Below the pieces are notes generated by a model. It saw only the letters and a list, made by a program, of their open reading frames with translations. It had not been told where the DNA came from and did not search any database. A stretch of DNA of 64,000 nt, taken from contig JBANAY010000004.1 in the NCBI GenBank assembly GCA_037952775.1, positions 2,914,001 to 2,978,000 on the forward strand, written 5' to 3'. The DNA comes from Clonostachys chloroleuca. Taxonomy: Eukaryota > Ascomycota > Sordariomycetes > Hypocreales > Bionectriaceae. Position numbers and translations under genes: made by a program. Positions 1 to 11,426 of this stretch are shown piece by piece; within the stretch, counting starts at the first letter, position 1; the number at the start of each line of letters is the position of its first letter.

Positions 1-2
1 CT

Positions 3-673
3 TCTGAAGAGTCACCGCTCCTCCGTCGTGAATCCGGCTACGAGGCGCATACCGAACCTACAAGGAAACATTCACGCGATGAGACTGAGAGTGAAACCAC
101 CAGCCAGTGGGGATCCAACGTAGCCAGCTTGGTAGCTGTCTATGTAGTGGGCATTGCAGCGTGGTTCATTTCCTATAAGGCCGGCGCATGGGACTCTGGA
201 GATGATAAGACACCTTCTCCTGACGACGAGGGCCAAAGCCCACTTGAAATTGCCGGTCTCACTCTCGGCTACATTAGCGCTGTGTTTTACCTATGGTGAG
301 CATGACGACACTGGAATGGACTTCGAAAGTGATCATCGATTGACCCCTCTATAGTGCCCGAATTCCACAGATTCTCAAGAACTACCGAGAAAAGTCATGT
401 GAAGGTAAGCCCCTACTCATGTTTGGCAGCAAAGGTGGCTCACTCACTAACGATGTTCATCTAGGACTCGCCATCCTGTTTTTCATGCTCTCCTTGACCG
501 GCAATTTGACATACGGAATCAGTCTAGTCGCGTACAGCCAAGAGAAGAAGTACTTGCTCAATGCTCTGCCGTTCCTGATCGGCTCGATTGGCACCATTGT
601 GGAAGACTGTATAATTTTTGTTCAGTTCCAGCTCTACTCGGGTGGCAAGCGACCCCATGCGGTTTCGCAGTAG
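3..673 (+). CDS. Vacuolar PQ-loop amino-acid transporter (Ypq1/Rtc2-like), 3' part
   Basis: The 5' end lies outside the window; reading starts in frame at base 3. Model: exons 3-295, 355-404 and 465-673, with introns 296-354 and 405-464, both GT-AG. The product begins with a polar, acidic loop, followed by a membrane segment (VASLVAVYVVGIAAWFIS). It then has a second PQ-loop (ARIPQILKNYREKSCEG) that spans both introns, and two more hydrophobic segments before a short basic tail. A PQ-loop preceded by a long hydrophilic loop is typical of the fungal Ypq1-3/Rtc2 family, which exports or exchanges cationic amino acids across the vacuolar membrane. The family assignment rests on the motif and topology; the substrate is inferred. 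The N-terminal PQ-loop cannot be seen. Confidence 0.8.
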
Positions 674-1563
674 GCCAGTGGGTGGCGAGAATGGAGGAAG
701 TATCTGGAACCTGGCCTGCGATGACAAGTGATGAATGGGAAGGCGGTGGATTTTGCGATCTCTCGCGGATATTATACAGGTTTGCACATTTGCATGGAAG
801 GCGTTCTTATTGATTTGTGATTGGATAATCAGGGATTGCATCATTGATTTAGATCGTGGGAAAGGAGTCGGAAAGTCGTCGCCCAGCACGTCATCTACCC
901 TTTGATATTTGGTTTGCCATATTTATAGAATACATTGGTCAGTATTACCGTGCGATGCCTCCGATGTTAATCATTGCCCAATGGTTGTCACCCAACGCGT
1001 CAAACGAGTTCACAAGAATCAGCAAGCAGTTCTACGACAACTAAGCAACCTCGTCATTGTTTTACGGGTCACCAACGTCGACCCGGAAGGGAGACGTTAG
1101 AGATGAGGGAGGGGAAGAATGAGAAGGCACTTGGTAAGAACATAACGGCCATTAGCAATTGCATTGGATATATGGACAGTGACTACGGATTACAGTCGCT
1201 CTCTACGGATTTGAATATGCGAGAGAATTATTAGAAAATGGGGCAAATAGTATGGAAGAAGAATTATTCAAGATGCTGGTTCTCTAACAAACAAGGCACT
1301 TAGGCCGGTGGCTTAAAATGCTGGAAATGTTCTAGAAAATTCATTCCCATTATAAGTATGTTCTAATAGAACCATTTATATCCAAGTTTTGAGAGTTGTT
1401 GTTGAATAAATCAAACAGACTCTTCACTGCGCTGCTCGCGGGTGGTGGTTGAAATCGCTAAAGTGACATCGGTACGTACCGTGGACTCACCCTCTAACGT
1501 CCTGGCTCCAACCTCAAGCAAACGCGTGAACGTGACCATCTATCTTCCACCCCAGTATTCATC
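674..1563. other. Intergenic, 3' UTR of PQ-loop gene and promoter of the next gene
   Basis: I see no convincing coding sequence, RNA gene or repeat here. The small open frames lack family resemblance. An AT-rich patch around 1240-1410 probably marks the transcript end and the upstream promoter region. Confidence 0.5.
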
Positions 1564-3423
1564 ATGGGACCTCCAATAAAGAATGGTTCCATAACAAGTT
1601 TCTTCAAACCGGTACAGCAGCAGGCGCCCCAGATGCCTTCTTCTCCGGCAAAGCCTGTGGTCGCCAGTCCATCCACGTCTCCGCTCAGCTCGCCACCGGC
1701 TCAGGCGTCCATCAATGTCGAGATCGCAGCGTCTGATGATGACGGTTGCGATGGGGCCCAAGATGATAAAATGGACTCGTCCGATGACGAGGATGAGCTC
1801 GAGGACTTCATGGCCAAGTTTAATCCCAGGAAGAGCGCACCGCAAACCCCACCACCAAAGTCGTTTCAAACGCCTGGGCCGAAGAGGACAATGACAGGGC
1901 ACTCATCCCCGTCACTTTCCAGCGATTCCAGACCGCAGTTCCTTTTTGACATGAACGCATTACTCAGGGACTCGCTGCAAGATGAAGCGATAAATAATAG
2001 TTTCATCAAGGCCAAAGAATCCCGTGAGGAAAGTCGACCTGATCAGCCCGCTGAGAATGGCTTGGATAAGGACCAAGCTTTCATGAACGTGGTTAAAGAC
2101 CAGGGTGGACAGAATGCTCATAAGATCCTTCGAGCTGTTCAGAGAGCAGAAGATTCAGGTCCAAAGCGTCCACGGTTCTTCTTTTTCAAAACATTTCATA
2201 CGCCTCCAGCTGCACCCAAGCCTCCCCGGGGCATAAAATCTGACCCTTGGCGTCTATTAGCCCATGAAGATGAGCAAACTCGCGAACAGTTTCTAACATC
2301 TGGACTACCAATCGCCTTGGCTCTAAAAGGCAAAACCCTTCCAGAGGAGCTCTTCCAATGGATCTTGGATGATTTCTGTTGTAGTAAATCGATCCTAGTA
2401 CGAGAAGAGTACTGTCGGTTACTCTCCACCCACCCGGCCCATATAGAGTCCCTGATTACCATCGAAAGACTGGATCAGCTATTCTCTAATCTAGGGTGTG
2501 TTGACATTCCACGCCTCAAACAGGATGTTCTCGAAACCTCAATGTCTGCAGAAGATTCATACGCAAATCGTGACTGGTCCAATCTCCGATCATTCTTGGA
2601 ACTTCTATCTCTACTATCAGGATCTCTTTCGACACCGTCTCTTCACCACGCCATTCAAATGCTTCTCAAGATGTCTATAGACAAGTTCCTCATATGCAAC
2701 ATTGATCTTATGGTCGAATATGGAAGAACAATTGAGGTGCTTCTTGATACCTTACCAGATTCATCATGGAGTTCGTTTGTAAGCAGACATCCCCTCCATT
2801 ACCTGTTCAAACTCTAGAAACACAATTCCTAATATCGGCAGTGTCTACAAACTACCAAACTTCTATCCACTGGTTTTACAATCAACTCCCTCCGTTTGAA
2901 CTCTCTTTTATGCCTTCCACTGAGCAACGAGAGGGCGCGGAATCTCAGGCGCAGACTTGCTACAGCCTTTTTCTTCAACGATTCCAACCTTGGGGACCGT
3001 GAGCCCACAGATATCGTTACTGTCGAGCGCTGCATCATTCGTTTGAAAGAACCAGACTTGACCGTTACTCGGAAGACGGACTTCGAGGAACTGAAAGCAA
3101 AGATCATCTTTCTTGACATAGCTATCGCCAGCGGGTCATTCTCCCCCTTTGAAAATGCAGAAAACGAGAAGATTTTCAATGAGCAGGTCGACGAACTTGC
3201 AGCCATCCTAGCCGCATTGACTCGGAAGATCAACGACTCGGGCATGAAACTTTCTCGAGCCGAAGCCAAAAGTGTGATTGAGTGGATTCAGAAACGCATT
3301 TCCTTGTCAGTTCGCACGAAGCGCCAGAGAAAGGCGGATATATTCCAGACCCTGGATAGAGCCGAAGACCCCTCGATACCGCAACAGCGCGCGTACATGC
3401 AAAACTTCCTCAAAAAGGCCTAG
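1564..3423 (+). CDS. Nuclear protein resembling Nse6/SLF2 (SMC5-6 loader), tentative
   Basis: Two exons, 1564-2778 and 2842-3423, joined across a 63-nt GTAAGC...CGGCAG intron that keeps the frame and removes two stop codons; 598 residues. The N-terminus (NGSITSFFKP) resembles a PCNA-interacting PIP box with Asn in place of Gln. It is followed by about 200 disordered residues rich in Ser/Pro and an acidic patch (DSSDDEDELEDF). The C-terminal two thirds is helical. Its segment LPEELFQWILDDF and the following repeats remind me of the FAM178/SLF2 fold, which recruits SMC5-6 to damaged DNA, with fungal Nse6 as counterpart. That family link is a recollection of pattern and not a demonstrated match. 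A nuclear DNA-repair role is inferred; a generic conserved fungal protein is the alternative. Confidence 0.85.
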
Positions 3424-3642
3424 CAATATATCAGCGTCGAGAATGGGTCTTTTGAAGTAAGCGACAGGGTGAAGACAGAAAAAGCCTGTGCAAAACGGCG
3501 TATAGTAATGAATTCATGATACAACTTCTAGCTACAAATTGCAAAAGACACGGCGTACGTGCAGGTCTGAGTAAACAGGAAAAGCCCGATGTTCTCCGCT
3601 AAGCGAGAGCATGCATGTATAGAGGACCCAAGGACAACTTAT

Positions 3643-4480
3643 TTAGTCGAAGAATTTGCGGTTAGGATTCTTTCCAAACAGTGCCTCCCGCACAGCGGGG
3701 GCGGCGGAGTCCTGAAGAAGTTCCAGTCGAGCCTCAAAAGTGTTGTTAACATCGATCTTTCCATTGCCACCTACAATAATCACGCCACCGGCCCTAATTT
3801 TCTTTGTCAGTATCAATTCGTCCCGAATTCAAGAAGAAAAGGATCAGGAGCCAGAACGTACAGGCCTTCAGCAAGGGGCTGCGACTCGTCAATTGTAGCC
3901 TTGATATCCTTGCCAACCTCCTTCTTGTAGTCCTTCTCGGCTTCGGCGATTGCCTTCTTCACGACGTCGAAATCTGCCTTTTTCGCGCGAACCTGGAGCT
4001 CTGGTTCGTGCAGTGCGTAGAAGCCCTCCAAGATGAGCCCACGGAGCGTCTTCTGGTACTTGGTCTTATCCTTGGCACCTTCAACAAGCTTCTTCTGGGC
4101 CTCATCGAATATGCTGTTGAGGAGCTCTTGGCGGGCTCCTAGAACTTTGAGACGGGTTTGGTTCGAGACGGTGGAGCGTGTGATCTGCTGCGACATGGTT
4201 GCCTGCTTGAACTTCTTCTCGTACTGTGTATCGATGGCGTCGGTCTCCTGGCGGACGAGCTTGGACTTCTCAATCTCGAACTCCTCATTGGCCTTGATCT
4301 CAATCTCACGGGCTTTCTCCATAGCCTCCTGCCTGATGAACGCAGTCATCTTGCTGAGCTCATTGTTGACCTTGGGTTAGGACAGTCAGCAGGATGGCCC
4401 TCAAGCATTGGGGGGCTGCGCAAAAGGATCGCTGGCAATTCGCGGCGTACCTGCTGGTCAGATAATGCGTGTTGAGACAT
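3643..4480 (-). CDS. vma4: V-type H+-ATPase subunit E
   Basis: Complement of exons 4451-4480, 3862-4370 and 3643-3793; 229 residues, the usual length. The first exon encodes only MSQHALSDQQ. Intron 4371-4450 ends in AAG, and intron 3794-3861 has a GTACGT donor and a CTGAC branch point. The protein is the peripheral-stalk E subunit that joins the V1 head to V0 and helps acidify vacuoles. The N-terminal half is a long charged helix (IRQEAMEKAREIEIKANEEFEIEK), typical of the stalk coiled coil. The C-terminus has the conserved GGVIIVGGNGKIDVNNTFEARL block and ends RKFFD. The gene is convergent with the Nse6-like gene (219 bp between stops) and divergent from the NIPA gene. Identification is firm. 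Confidence 0.97.
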
Positions 4481-5184
4481 CTTGGCGGAGGTGATGCAGG
4501 TATGTCCCTAGATGCGAAAATATAGGAAAAAACAAAAGAAGGATAAGGACTGGGCGTGAGGCGAGACCGGTCGAGGAGCACGTCGGCGTGTATGCACAAG
4601 GTGTGGTTAAGTGGAGTGCCGTCGTCGAGCTGCTGATGACGATGGAGCTACCTCTCCCGCAAAAGGTTCATCAGCCTCAGGTCCAATGAACATGCACCAG
4701 CCACACATGCCTGGCCAGTCAAGCCACATTCTCCAACGCTCCCTCTCAACAAATGCATGACGTCTGTCACCTGATCGCACCGCCACATGAATTCATCTTA
4801 AGCTTTCCCTGGCTTGCATCCTTCAGGCTGAGGAAAGCGACCTTCCATCTGCAGGCATGGGCACGCTTCCAACCTCATGTGATCGCTAGAAAGTGCTATA
4901 CCGACTTTTGCGCAATTTACCTTCGCTCTTCACTTCAATTATACTCGACTCTACATACTTCATCGTTTGTGCGATAGCTCCTATCGGTGACCGCGCGCCC
5001 CTGCCCAGCCCCTCTCAGCAACACGAACTCGTTCGATAGCGCATGTCCAATTGAAGACCGTATCTCGAAGCTTATTTGCACCTATATCCTGTCATTTTTG
5101 CGGACACATATACTTGCCAGCAGTTCCCTATGCGACGTCCAGGCCTCTTCGGTGCCAGATGACCACGGGTCTGGACACGGCGCA
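4481..5184. promoter_or_regulatory. Shared divergent promoter region of V-ATPase E and NIPA genes
   Basis: A 704-bp gap separates two divergently transcribed genes, so it must hold both promoters. The right half is pyrimidine-rich, as expected for a fungal leader. An upstream ATG at 5159 opens a short frame that overlaps the NIPA start out of frame and stops near 5224. No protein or RNA gene seen. Confidence 0.5.
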
Positions 5185-6858
5185 ATGGTCTCCCTGGGTA
5201 GTCTCTCCCCTGGAGGGGGTATAGCCGTACGTCAACACAAGAAGACCACATCTCCCTCTCCAGAAGCTCTACCACTAACATTATTATTTGATTCTTAGTT
5301 GGGCATCATCGTGGGGATATTATCGACCAGCGTTCAAAGTGTTGGGCTGACCCTTCAACGAAAGTCGCATATTTTGGAGGATGAGAAGGGGCCACACGAC
5401 ATTCGCCGACCGCCCTACCGAAGAAGAAGATGGCAGGTGGGAATGGCCATGTTTCTCGTGGCCAATATTTTGGGAAGCTCGGTCCAAATTTCTACTCTCC
5501 CTCTTCCAGTCCTCTCGACCCTTCAAGCCGCCGGCTTGGTTTTCAACTCGATATGCGCTTCCATCATTCTCAGCGAACCATTCACGCGATGGTCTCTTTA
5601 CGGCACTACGTTAGTTACGTCTGGTGCGATATTAATTGCCATCTTCGGGGCAATTCCCTCTCCGGCTCATGATCTTAATGAGCTGCTTGTGCTTTTGGCT
5701 CGAAAACCGTTTGTTATTTGGATGATTCTGCAAGCCCTGTTTGTCGTGGCGATAGCGGTCATTATGGATGTTGTGAGTGTCGTCTCCAGCATCGCCTCAA
5801 ACGCACAGTTCAGGCTGGTCCGCGGCATTGTTTACGGAGTTATCAGCGGTATTTTATCCGCACACTCGCTCCTTTTCGCCAAATCCTCTGTAGAACTAGT
5901 CATCAAAACAGTTGGCGGGAAGAACCAATTCATCTATTGGCAAGCCTGGATGATTGTTTTGGCACTTATTTCCTTGGCTCTTTGTCAGCTTTACTACTTG
6001 CATCGAGGTCTTAAGCTGGTCTCAACCTCAGTTTTATATCCTCTTGTTTTTTGTATATACAACATCATCGCCATCCTCGACGGGTTGATCTACTTTGATC
6101 AAACAGCGCTCATCTCGACACGCAGAGCCTGCTTAATCGCCCTCGGCACCGTTATATTATTATCTGGAGTTCTCGCCCTCTCATGGAGGCTCAGCGAGGA
6201 GCAGCATACCCCCGGAGTTGGACAATCGTCGCTCGCGCCCGGCTTGGGACTTGTGGATGATACAGAAGGTGAAGAAGAATCACTCTTGGGTTCCGAGTCT
6301 GCGGTGGAAGAGGAGGCTCCTGCTACATATCATACGTTTGACCACAGGCATATTGAAACCACCCCTCTGACGCCAACACGCAAGAGAAGCTTCCGCTGGG
6401 CAGAGCGGGCTGAGATTTGGGGCGAACTGGAAGATCAGGACGAGCCGAGCACTCCTGTTGGGCGATTCCGCTCGATGACTCTCCCTGGTCGTGCTGAGTC
6501 AAGCCCTCTGCTTGCCCAGAATAGAAGAAGTGTCAGCAACATTCAGCTTACTGGGGAAACCAGTGCGAGCACCGAGTCAACACCAAGGAGGCCAAGCCGC
6601 CGCCGGAGGAAGAGTACAGGCTTCCCCGGTCTTGTGGCGCGCAGGCACATAAGGAAACGAACCAACTCGGTCTCAGGGTCGCTCAGCAGCATGCTCTCTT
6701 TCAGATGGTTGAAAGAATGGGGCGGCGGACGACCGTCGAGCAGTTCAACCATGACTGGCGATGGTCCATCATCAGTTTCGGACTACCGAAATGAGGGCCA
6801 GGTTGAGAGAGTTGAAAGCCCAGAACCTGACCGGAGAGGTAATGATTCAATTGTATAG
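5185..6858 (+). CDS. NIPA-family magnesium transporter (DUF803)
   Basis: Exons 5185-5226 and 5299-6858 with a 72-nt GTACGT...TTAG intron; 533 residues. The start gives MVSLGSLSPGGGIA joined to LGIIVGILSTSVQSVGLTLQ, the first membrane helix. This frame has no earlier ATG. The first ~310 residues contain about nine hydrophobic segments with the NIPA-like patterns of DMT-superfamily transporters, including LQRKSH after TM1 and a YWQAWMIVLALISL segment. NIPA proteins carry Mg2+ across the plasma membrane or endosomes. The last ~200 residues are a hydrophilic Ser/Arg/Glu-rich cytosolic tail with many SP/TP sites, which suggests regulation by phosphorylation. Family assignment is strong; the transported ion in this species is inferred. 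Confidence 0.92.
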
Positions 6859-7660
6859 TAAATAGAGAGCGTGGCTCTTGCAAGCTTTGCTTTGAGCGTG
6901 CTCTGAATGCATATCAGCGGTTTACAGAAGACAGACAGCATAAATGGCGAATAATGTGTGTAATCGACCTGCAAAGACCATATCATATACCAGACTTGAA
7001 AAGTGATGTCATAACTCGGTTATACGAGGTGCTTGCGTCGAGTAGAAGTGATGTTAAGTCAGACAAGGCACGACGAAGCCCCTGTACATAAACGGTACGG
7101 TTGTAGATCTATTGATACAGGGAAGGATGTTGCTTCCTGGCTCTTATCAAACCGCTCAAATGGACTCCCATCAGATTTGGTGTTGATACAGCGTGTACCA
7201 GCGACTAGCAATGGCACAAAGTACCGGTACCTCCGCTCCCTCGTGCAACACAACCCAGCCCCAGTCTCCCAAGCCCGAAGTGAGCATGAACCTCTTTGAT
7301 TCCCAAGAACATCGTCCATAAATACCGTTATCCCGTTCCTCTTTATCTCGGGATGTCAAGTAGAAGGGTCTTTCGCCTTCTTCTTGTTCGACGTTAAAAA
7401 CGTTTGCAGGTTCTCGACGCGGATCCTCAGCACATTGCATTCTTCGCCTCGCTGATGAAATACCCAAACCGTCCACCATAAATACCAACACATTCCTTGC
7501 GCTGTGTGTGCCGAAATTGTGTCGCTCCGAAATACTGGTTTAGCTAGTTACACCTGTCTCATCCCGGCATCCGTTCTCAACTCGCGTCTCTCCCAAGAGG
7601 AACCGGGGCTCTCGAAAACCAGAGTTGCTCCCCTTTCTACAGCACATCATCTGGAACAGT
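6859..7660. other. Intergenic, promoter of copper transporter gene
   Basis: An 800-bp gap between two genes on the same strand. No ORF with family resemblance was found, and I could not locate a clear copper-response element. The last 150 bases are CT-rich and probably form the leader. Confidence 0.4.
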
Positions 7661-8318
7661 ATGGATCACTCCGACCACAGCATGGGGAGCGACTCGGGGA
7701 GCAATTCCACGTCCTCGACTGGCCACATGATGATGACCTTCCAGACAGACAGCAGCACGCCCCTCTACTCGGACCTGTGGACGCCGAAGAGCGGCGGTGC
7801 CTACGCTGGCGCATGCATCTTCCTCGTCGTGCTCGCCATAATCGCCCGCCTCCTGGTGGCCTTCAAGTCGACGCAGGAGACCCGGTGGGCGAACCAGGCT
7901 ACTGAGCGTCGCTACATCGCAGTCAACGGGAAAGAGCCCCTGGCTGAGCGAATCACGCGGGACCGCGACGCCAAGCAGGTGGTCATCTCTGAGAATGGCG
8001 TAGAGGAGAATGTGTTTGTCGTTGAGAAGAAGACGCGCGAGACGAGGCCGTGGCGGTTCAGTGTTGATCCTGTTCGTGCGGCCTTGGATACGGCCATCGT
8101 TGGTGTTGGATATCTTCTGTAAGTCTCCCAGTGCTCCCCTCAGATGGAGGAGGCCGCTATCAATGCATTTAACTACATACAATCACTAACACTGCTGATC
8201 GTCTTTCAGCATGCTGGCGGTAATGACGATGAATGTTGGATATTTTCTGTCCGTCCTGGCCGGTGTTTTCATTGGAAGTCTAGCAGTTGGGCGATACTCG
8301 TCTATCCCAGAGCATTAG
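7661..8318 (+). CDS. Ctr-family copper transporter
   Basis: Exons 7661-8118 and 8210-8318 with a GTAAGT...TTTCAG intron; 188 residues. The Met/His/Ser-rich start (MDHSDHSMGSDSGSN...GHMMMTF) is the extracellular or lumenal copper-binding tail of Ctr proteins. TM1 is GAYAGACIFLVVLAIIARLL, followed by a charged cytosolic loop. After the intron, MLAVMTMNVGYFLSVLAGVFIGSL contains the MxxxM pore motif of TM2 and the GxxxG helix-packing motif of TM3. These proteins form trimers that import Cu(I) at the plasma membrane or release it from the vacuole; the short single-domain form resembles Ctr2/Ctr3 types. Which membrane it serves cannot be told from sequence. An in-frame ATG-less stretch upstream supports the chosen start. 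Confidence 0.95.
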
Positions 8319-10445
8319 ATCTGGCAGTTTATATATGCACGACCTCACGATTCAAGTCACATTATTCCAGCACAAAAAGCCTTATATGAGCGTCCTAGAT
8401 TCTATATATCAATTCACTACCTTATTCATACGTTGACTCTGGCGTGCAGCAGAATTAGGCTCTCGCCACCCAGGTAAGCTAGATTGCGGGCAGGCGAACC
8501 AAAACGAATGTACCGGTACTTGGGGAAACCTTCTCAAACCTGCTCATGCTCCTTCCAACGTTGGTGCATTGCCGCTTACCGCATAGTTTGGTGCTTAGCG
8601 GCTGGCCTGCCAATCAAATCGAGCAGTGGAGACATATTTATCCGTTCCACGCGCAACTCAAACAAAGCGCTTCGAAGCGATTCTACTTGGTTAGCTTGAA
8701 GAGTTTACAGAGAGAAGAATGACGAGTTCTTCCATGGAGAGCCGGGAGTGGATGATTTAGCGCTATTGCTAGAACTACCTACTTATTGGACGGGGTCTAG
8801 GCTTGCTAGAAGTAGAAATAGCGCTGAGAGTTATTTAGCACAGAGGCATGCGGAGCAGTCCCTTCAGAGATCCCAGTTGCCAGCCAACTCAAAACTAATC
8901 TGCATGTCAATTCTTTGCTCAATTATCGTAAAATAGCCCCGGGTTCACGATCAACTACATTAAATGGCTCTCGGTCCCTCATCTCTTCAATGTCACCACT
9001 GCAGTAAATGTAAAAAATTGTGCACACGCAGAAATCTCTTACCTCATCCCACCCAGGCATCCCCTACCACCGTCCTCGCCAAGAGGATAGGCACAAGACA
9101 GCTTCTGGGCAATAGCAAACCCATCCTCATTTCTACTACTTCTTTCCGCCCTCCCATCGTCTTTTTTTATTTGACCCGACGCACAGCACCTTAAATTATC
9201 GCCCCTCCTGCCCTGACTCTCGCGGCCGCGTTCCCAATCCAGAACAAGTTAAAGCACCAAGACAAACAAAGCAAGCCCAGTTTATAATATCCCCAAAGGA
9301 GTATCTGCCCACCCCCGGGAACCCGCACGCCAACCGTTGTCCAAAAAACCTGGAGCTTCTTACTCCTTTCGGGCTCTCTGACGTCTTTCTCATCTGCTTC
9401 CTGATAGCTCCCCGCATTTTCAGGGTCCTGCCAACGAGGACAAAAGAAGGTTGCTTTGCTAGCTCCATCGCGAATCCGGCAGCCGCCCGCGACCGCTACC
9501 GTCCTTGCACGAATCTCGTGGCCAACGACCTGCCAGGACTTCTTGCCCTTGTCCGATATCTTAAACGGCTGTGGCTTGTGCGCCTCTTTACTATACCGAC
9601 TTCTACGATAACTCGGATAACGAGATCGTGTCATTTGGCCGGCATTTGATCCCCCACTTACCTCTTCGAGACCAGTTCCTAGGCTGCCACCGCATTATTG
9701 TATCAAGCATGCACGTCCCAATGTAGCTACACGAATACTGAAGTCATATTATCTAGGTCAAAGTCTGTACTCTCAGCCCTTGATATATGCGTCAGATCCA
9801 GTTCCACCTCCCCAGCCGCAAAGCAAATAATCAGACACATTCATGCTATCGTAGTAATCATCCTTCCTTGCAATATACCATCCACGATGCACTTCCCTTG
9901 CAATAATATCCCCAATTCCACCCCCCATCACTGGAAATAGCAGCTCCCAAGATATGAAAAAATATGACCTTGATCCATCCGAAGAAAAGAGTGAACAGAC
10001 AACAGAATAGCAGGAAAGTGTGAATGAAAGACGGAATCCTCGCGCCATGAGAAGGTGAGTGTCTCCTTTTAACGCCATCCTGCACCTGAATTTCAAGCGC
10101 AAAAGCGGACGCCGACAACAATTCACCAAGCCCATTTTGTCTGGGAGCCGAAGGAGAGTTGCAAAGCTGATACCTTGGCGTGAGGTTCTATGTGACTGCT
10201 ATTCAGCACCACAACAACTCAGGTCAGGCTGCTAGACTAGCTGTTCAAGGGTTCGAAAGAGGATGCTTTGAAGACACAAAAAGAAGAAGAGAGGCACAAG
10301 AATAAAATGGCATATCAACATCTTTTTCAAAAGAATCAACAAGTCTCTCTCTCAAAACCTTAGTATTGAGAGGATACGACGTTGAGGTGGGGCTGTTGAA
10401 AGCCGGGTATCGACGACCACATCGGCTCAATATGATTTCTCATAA
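8319..10445. other. Intergenic, 2.1 kb
   Basis: Lies between the 3' ends of the copper transporter and mcmA, so it should hold two 3' UTRs. A 147-codon frame on the minus strand (9191-9634) has no recognisable domain and low-complexity composition, so I do not call it. No RNA gene or mobile element recognised. Confidence 0.45.
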
Positions 10446-11426
10446 TCATGATTGGTGGTGGCTGCTTGGTGGCATGCCAGGCTGGGGCATGCCGGAGCCG
10501 TAGCCCTGATTTCTCTGCACGTAGCTCTGATATGCCATGGCTTGTTGAGGATCCATGGGGATGTTTGGAGGCATGTTGTACCCAGGTGGCATATGAGGGT
10601 TCTGGGGCATGCCAGGGCGACTGCCCTGAGGAGGAAGGTGTTGGTTGCTTGCAGACTCCTCGGGAGACTCAACCTGGTCGGCCGCGTCTACACCATTTTC
10701 GTTTCCAGACGGCTCGGGAGCGTTCAGACACGCCTATTCAAAATCAGTCAGTACGGTGAAAACATTGGCAGGGCCGGTAGCGTCGGGACAAGACGCGCAA
10801 AGACCAGGCGTGTAATCAATCGGAAGTGAAAGAATACCACGCGGCCAAGGAAGGGCTCGAAAAGAGGTTGTCACGTACTTGGATCAGGTTCTTGCCCTCG
10901 GCCTTGGTAACCAGTGGCTGAAGTTTGGGAGTTGTGAAAGTGTAGACAAGACCGGTCTCTGAGACGACGAGTAACAGGACTTGAGTTCCCGTCAACACGG
11001 ATAGTTCGTATGCCTATAGACAATGGATTAGCTGTGATTCTCACATTGTGGCGCGCTCGTGACGCGACGGGCTCCCTCCACGCGCTGGGTTCTGTTTTCC
11101 CGTGAAGCCGCGCGGGACAACGCAGATTCGCGCGGGAAAACGCCCAGCGCGGTCTTGTCGACGTGACTGACCTTCTTCATGATACCAGCTTTGCGTTTAG
11201 AGAAGGTGATGTGACGCCGAGACTTGTCGCTGATAAACTTGATCTCAATCTTGCGACGCTCGCGTCCTCCCTTCTCGTCATCGTCGTCGTCGTCGTCGCC
11301 GGCCGCCGGCCTCGCGCGCTTGATACCGCGGCTCTCCTGAGCGCCGCCATTGCCATTGCCTACCGAGTGCGACTCGGCAAGGTCATTTGGTGAAGTCTGG
11401 TCATGCTGATCCGTGATGTCGGCCAT
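10446..11426 (-). CDS. mcmA: MADS-box transcription factor McmA (Mcm1/SRF type)
   Basis: Complement of exons 11172-11426, 10879-11013 and 10446-10733; 225 residues. Introns are 158 nt (11014-11171) and 145 nt (10734-10878), the first splitting the MADS box after IMKK. Residues ~1-52 are acidic, with a run of Asp just before GGRERRKIEIKFI. The MADS domain follows (ISDKSRRHITFSKRKAGIMKK, then AYELSVLTGTQVLLLVVSE), with the SAM extension (YTFTTPKLQPLVTKAEGKNLIQ). The C-terminus is rich in Pro, Gln, Gly and Met. SRF-type MADS proteins bind CC(A/T)6GG as dimers and recruit partners; in Aspergillus McmA serves in development, arginine catabolism and carbohydrate-enzyme control. Identification is very strong. 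Confidence 0.97.

Noticed and set aside
9191..9634. 147-codon minus-strand frame between the copper transporter and mcmA
   Set aside because: Low-complexity Arg/Gly/Lys composition and no recognisable domain.
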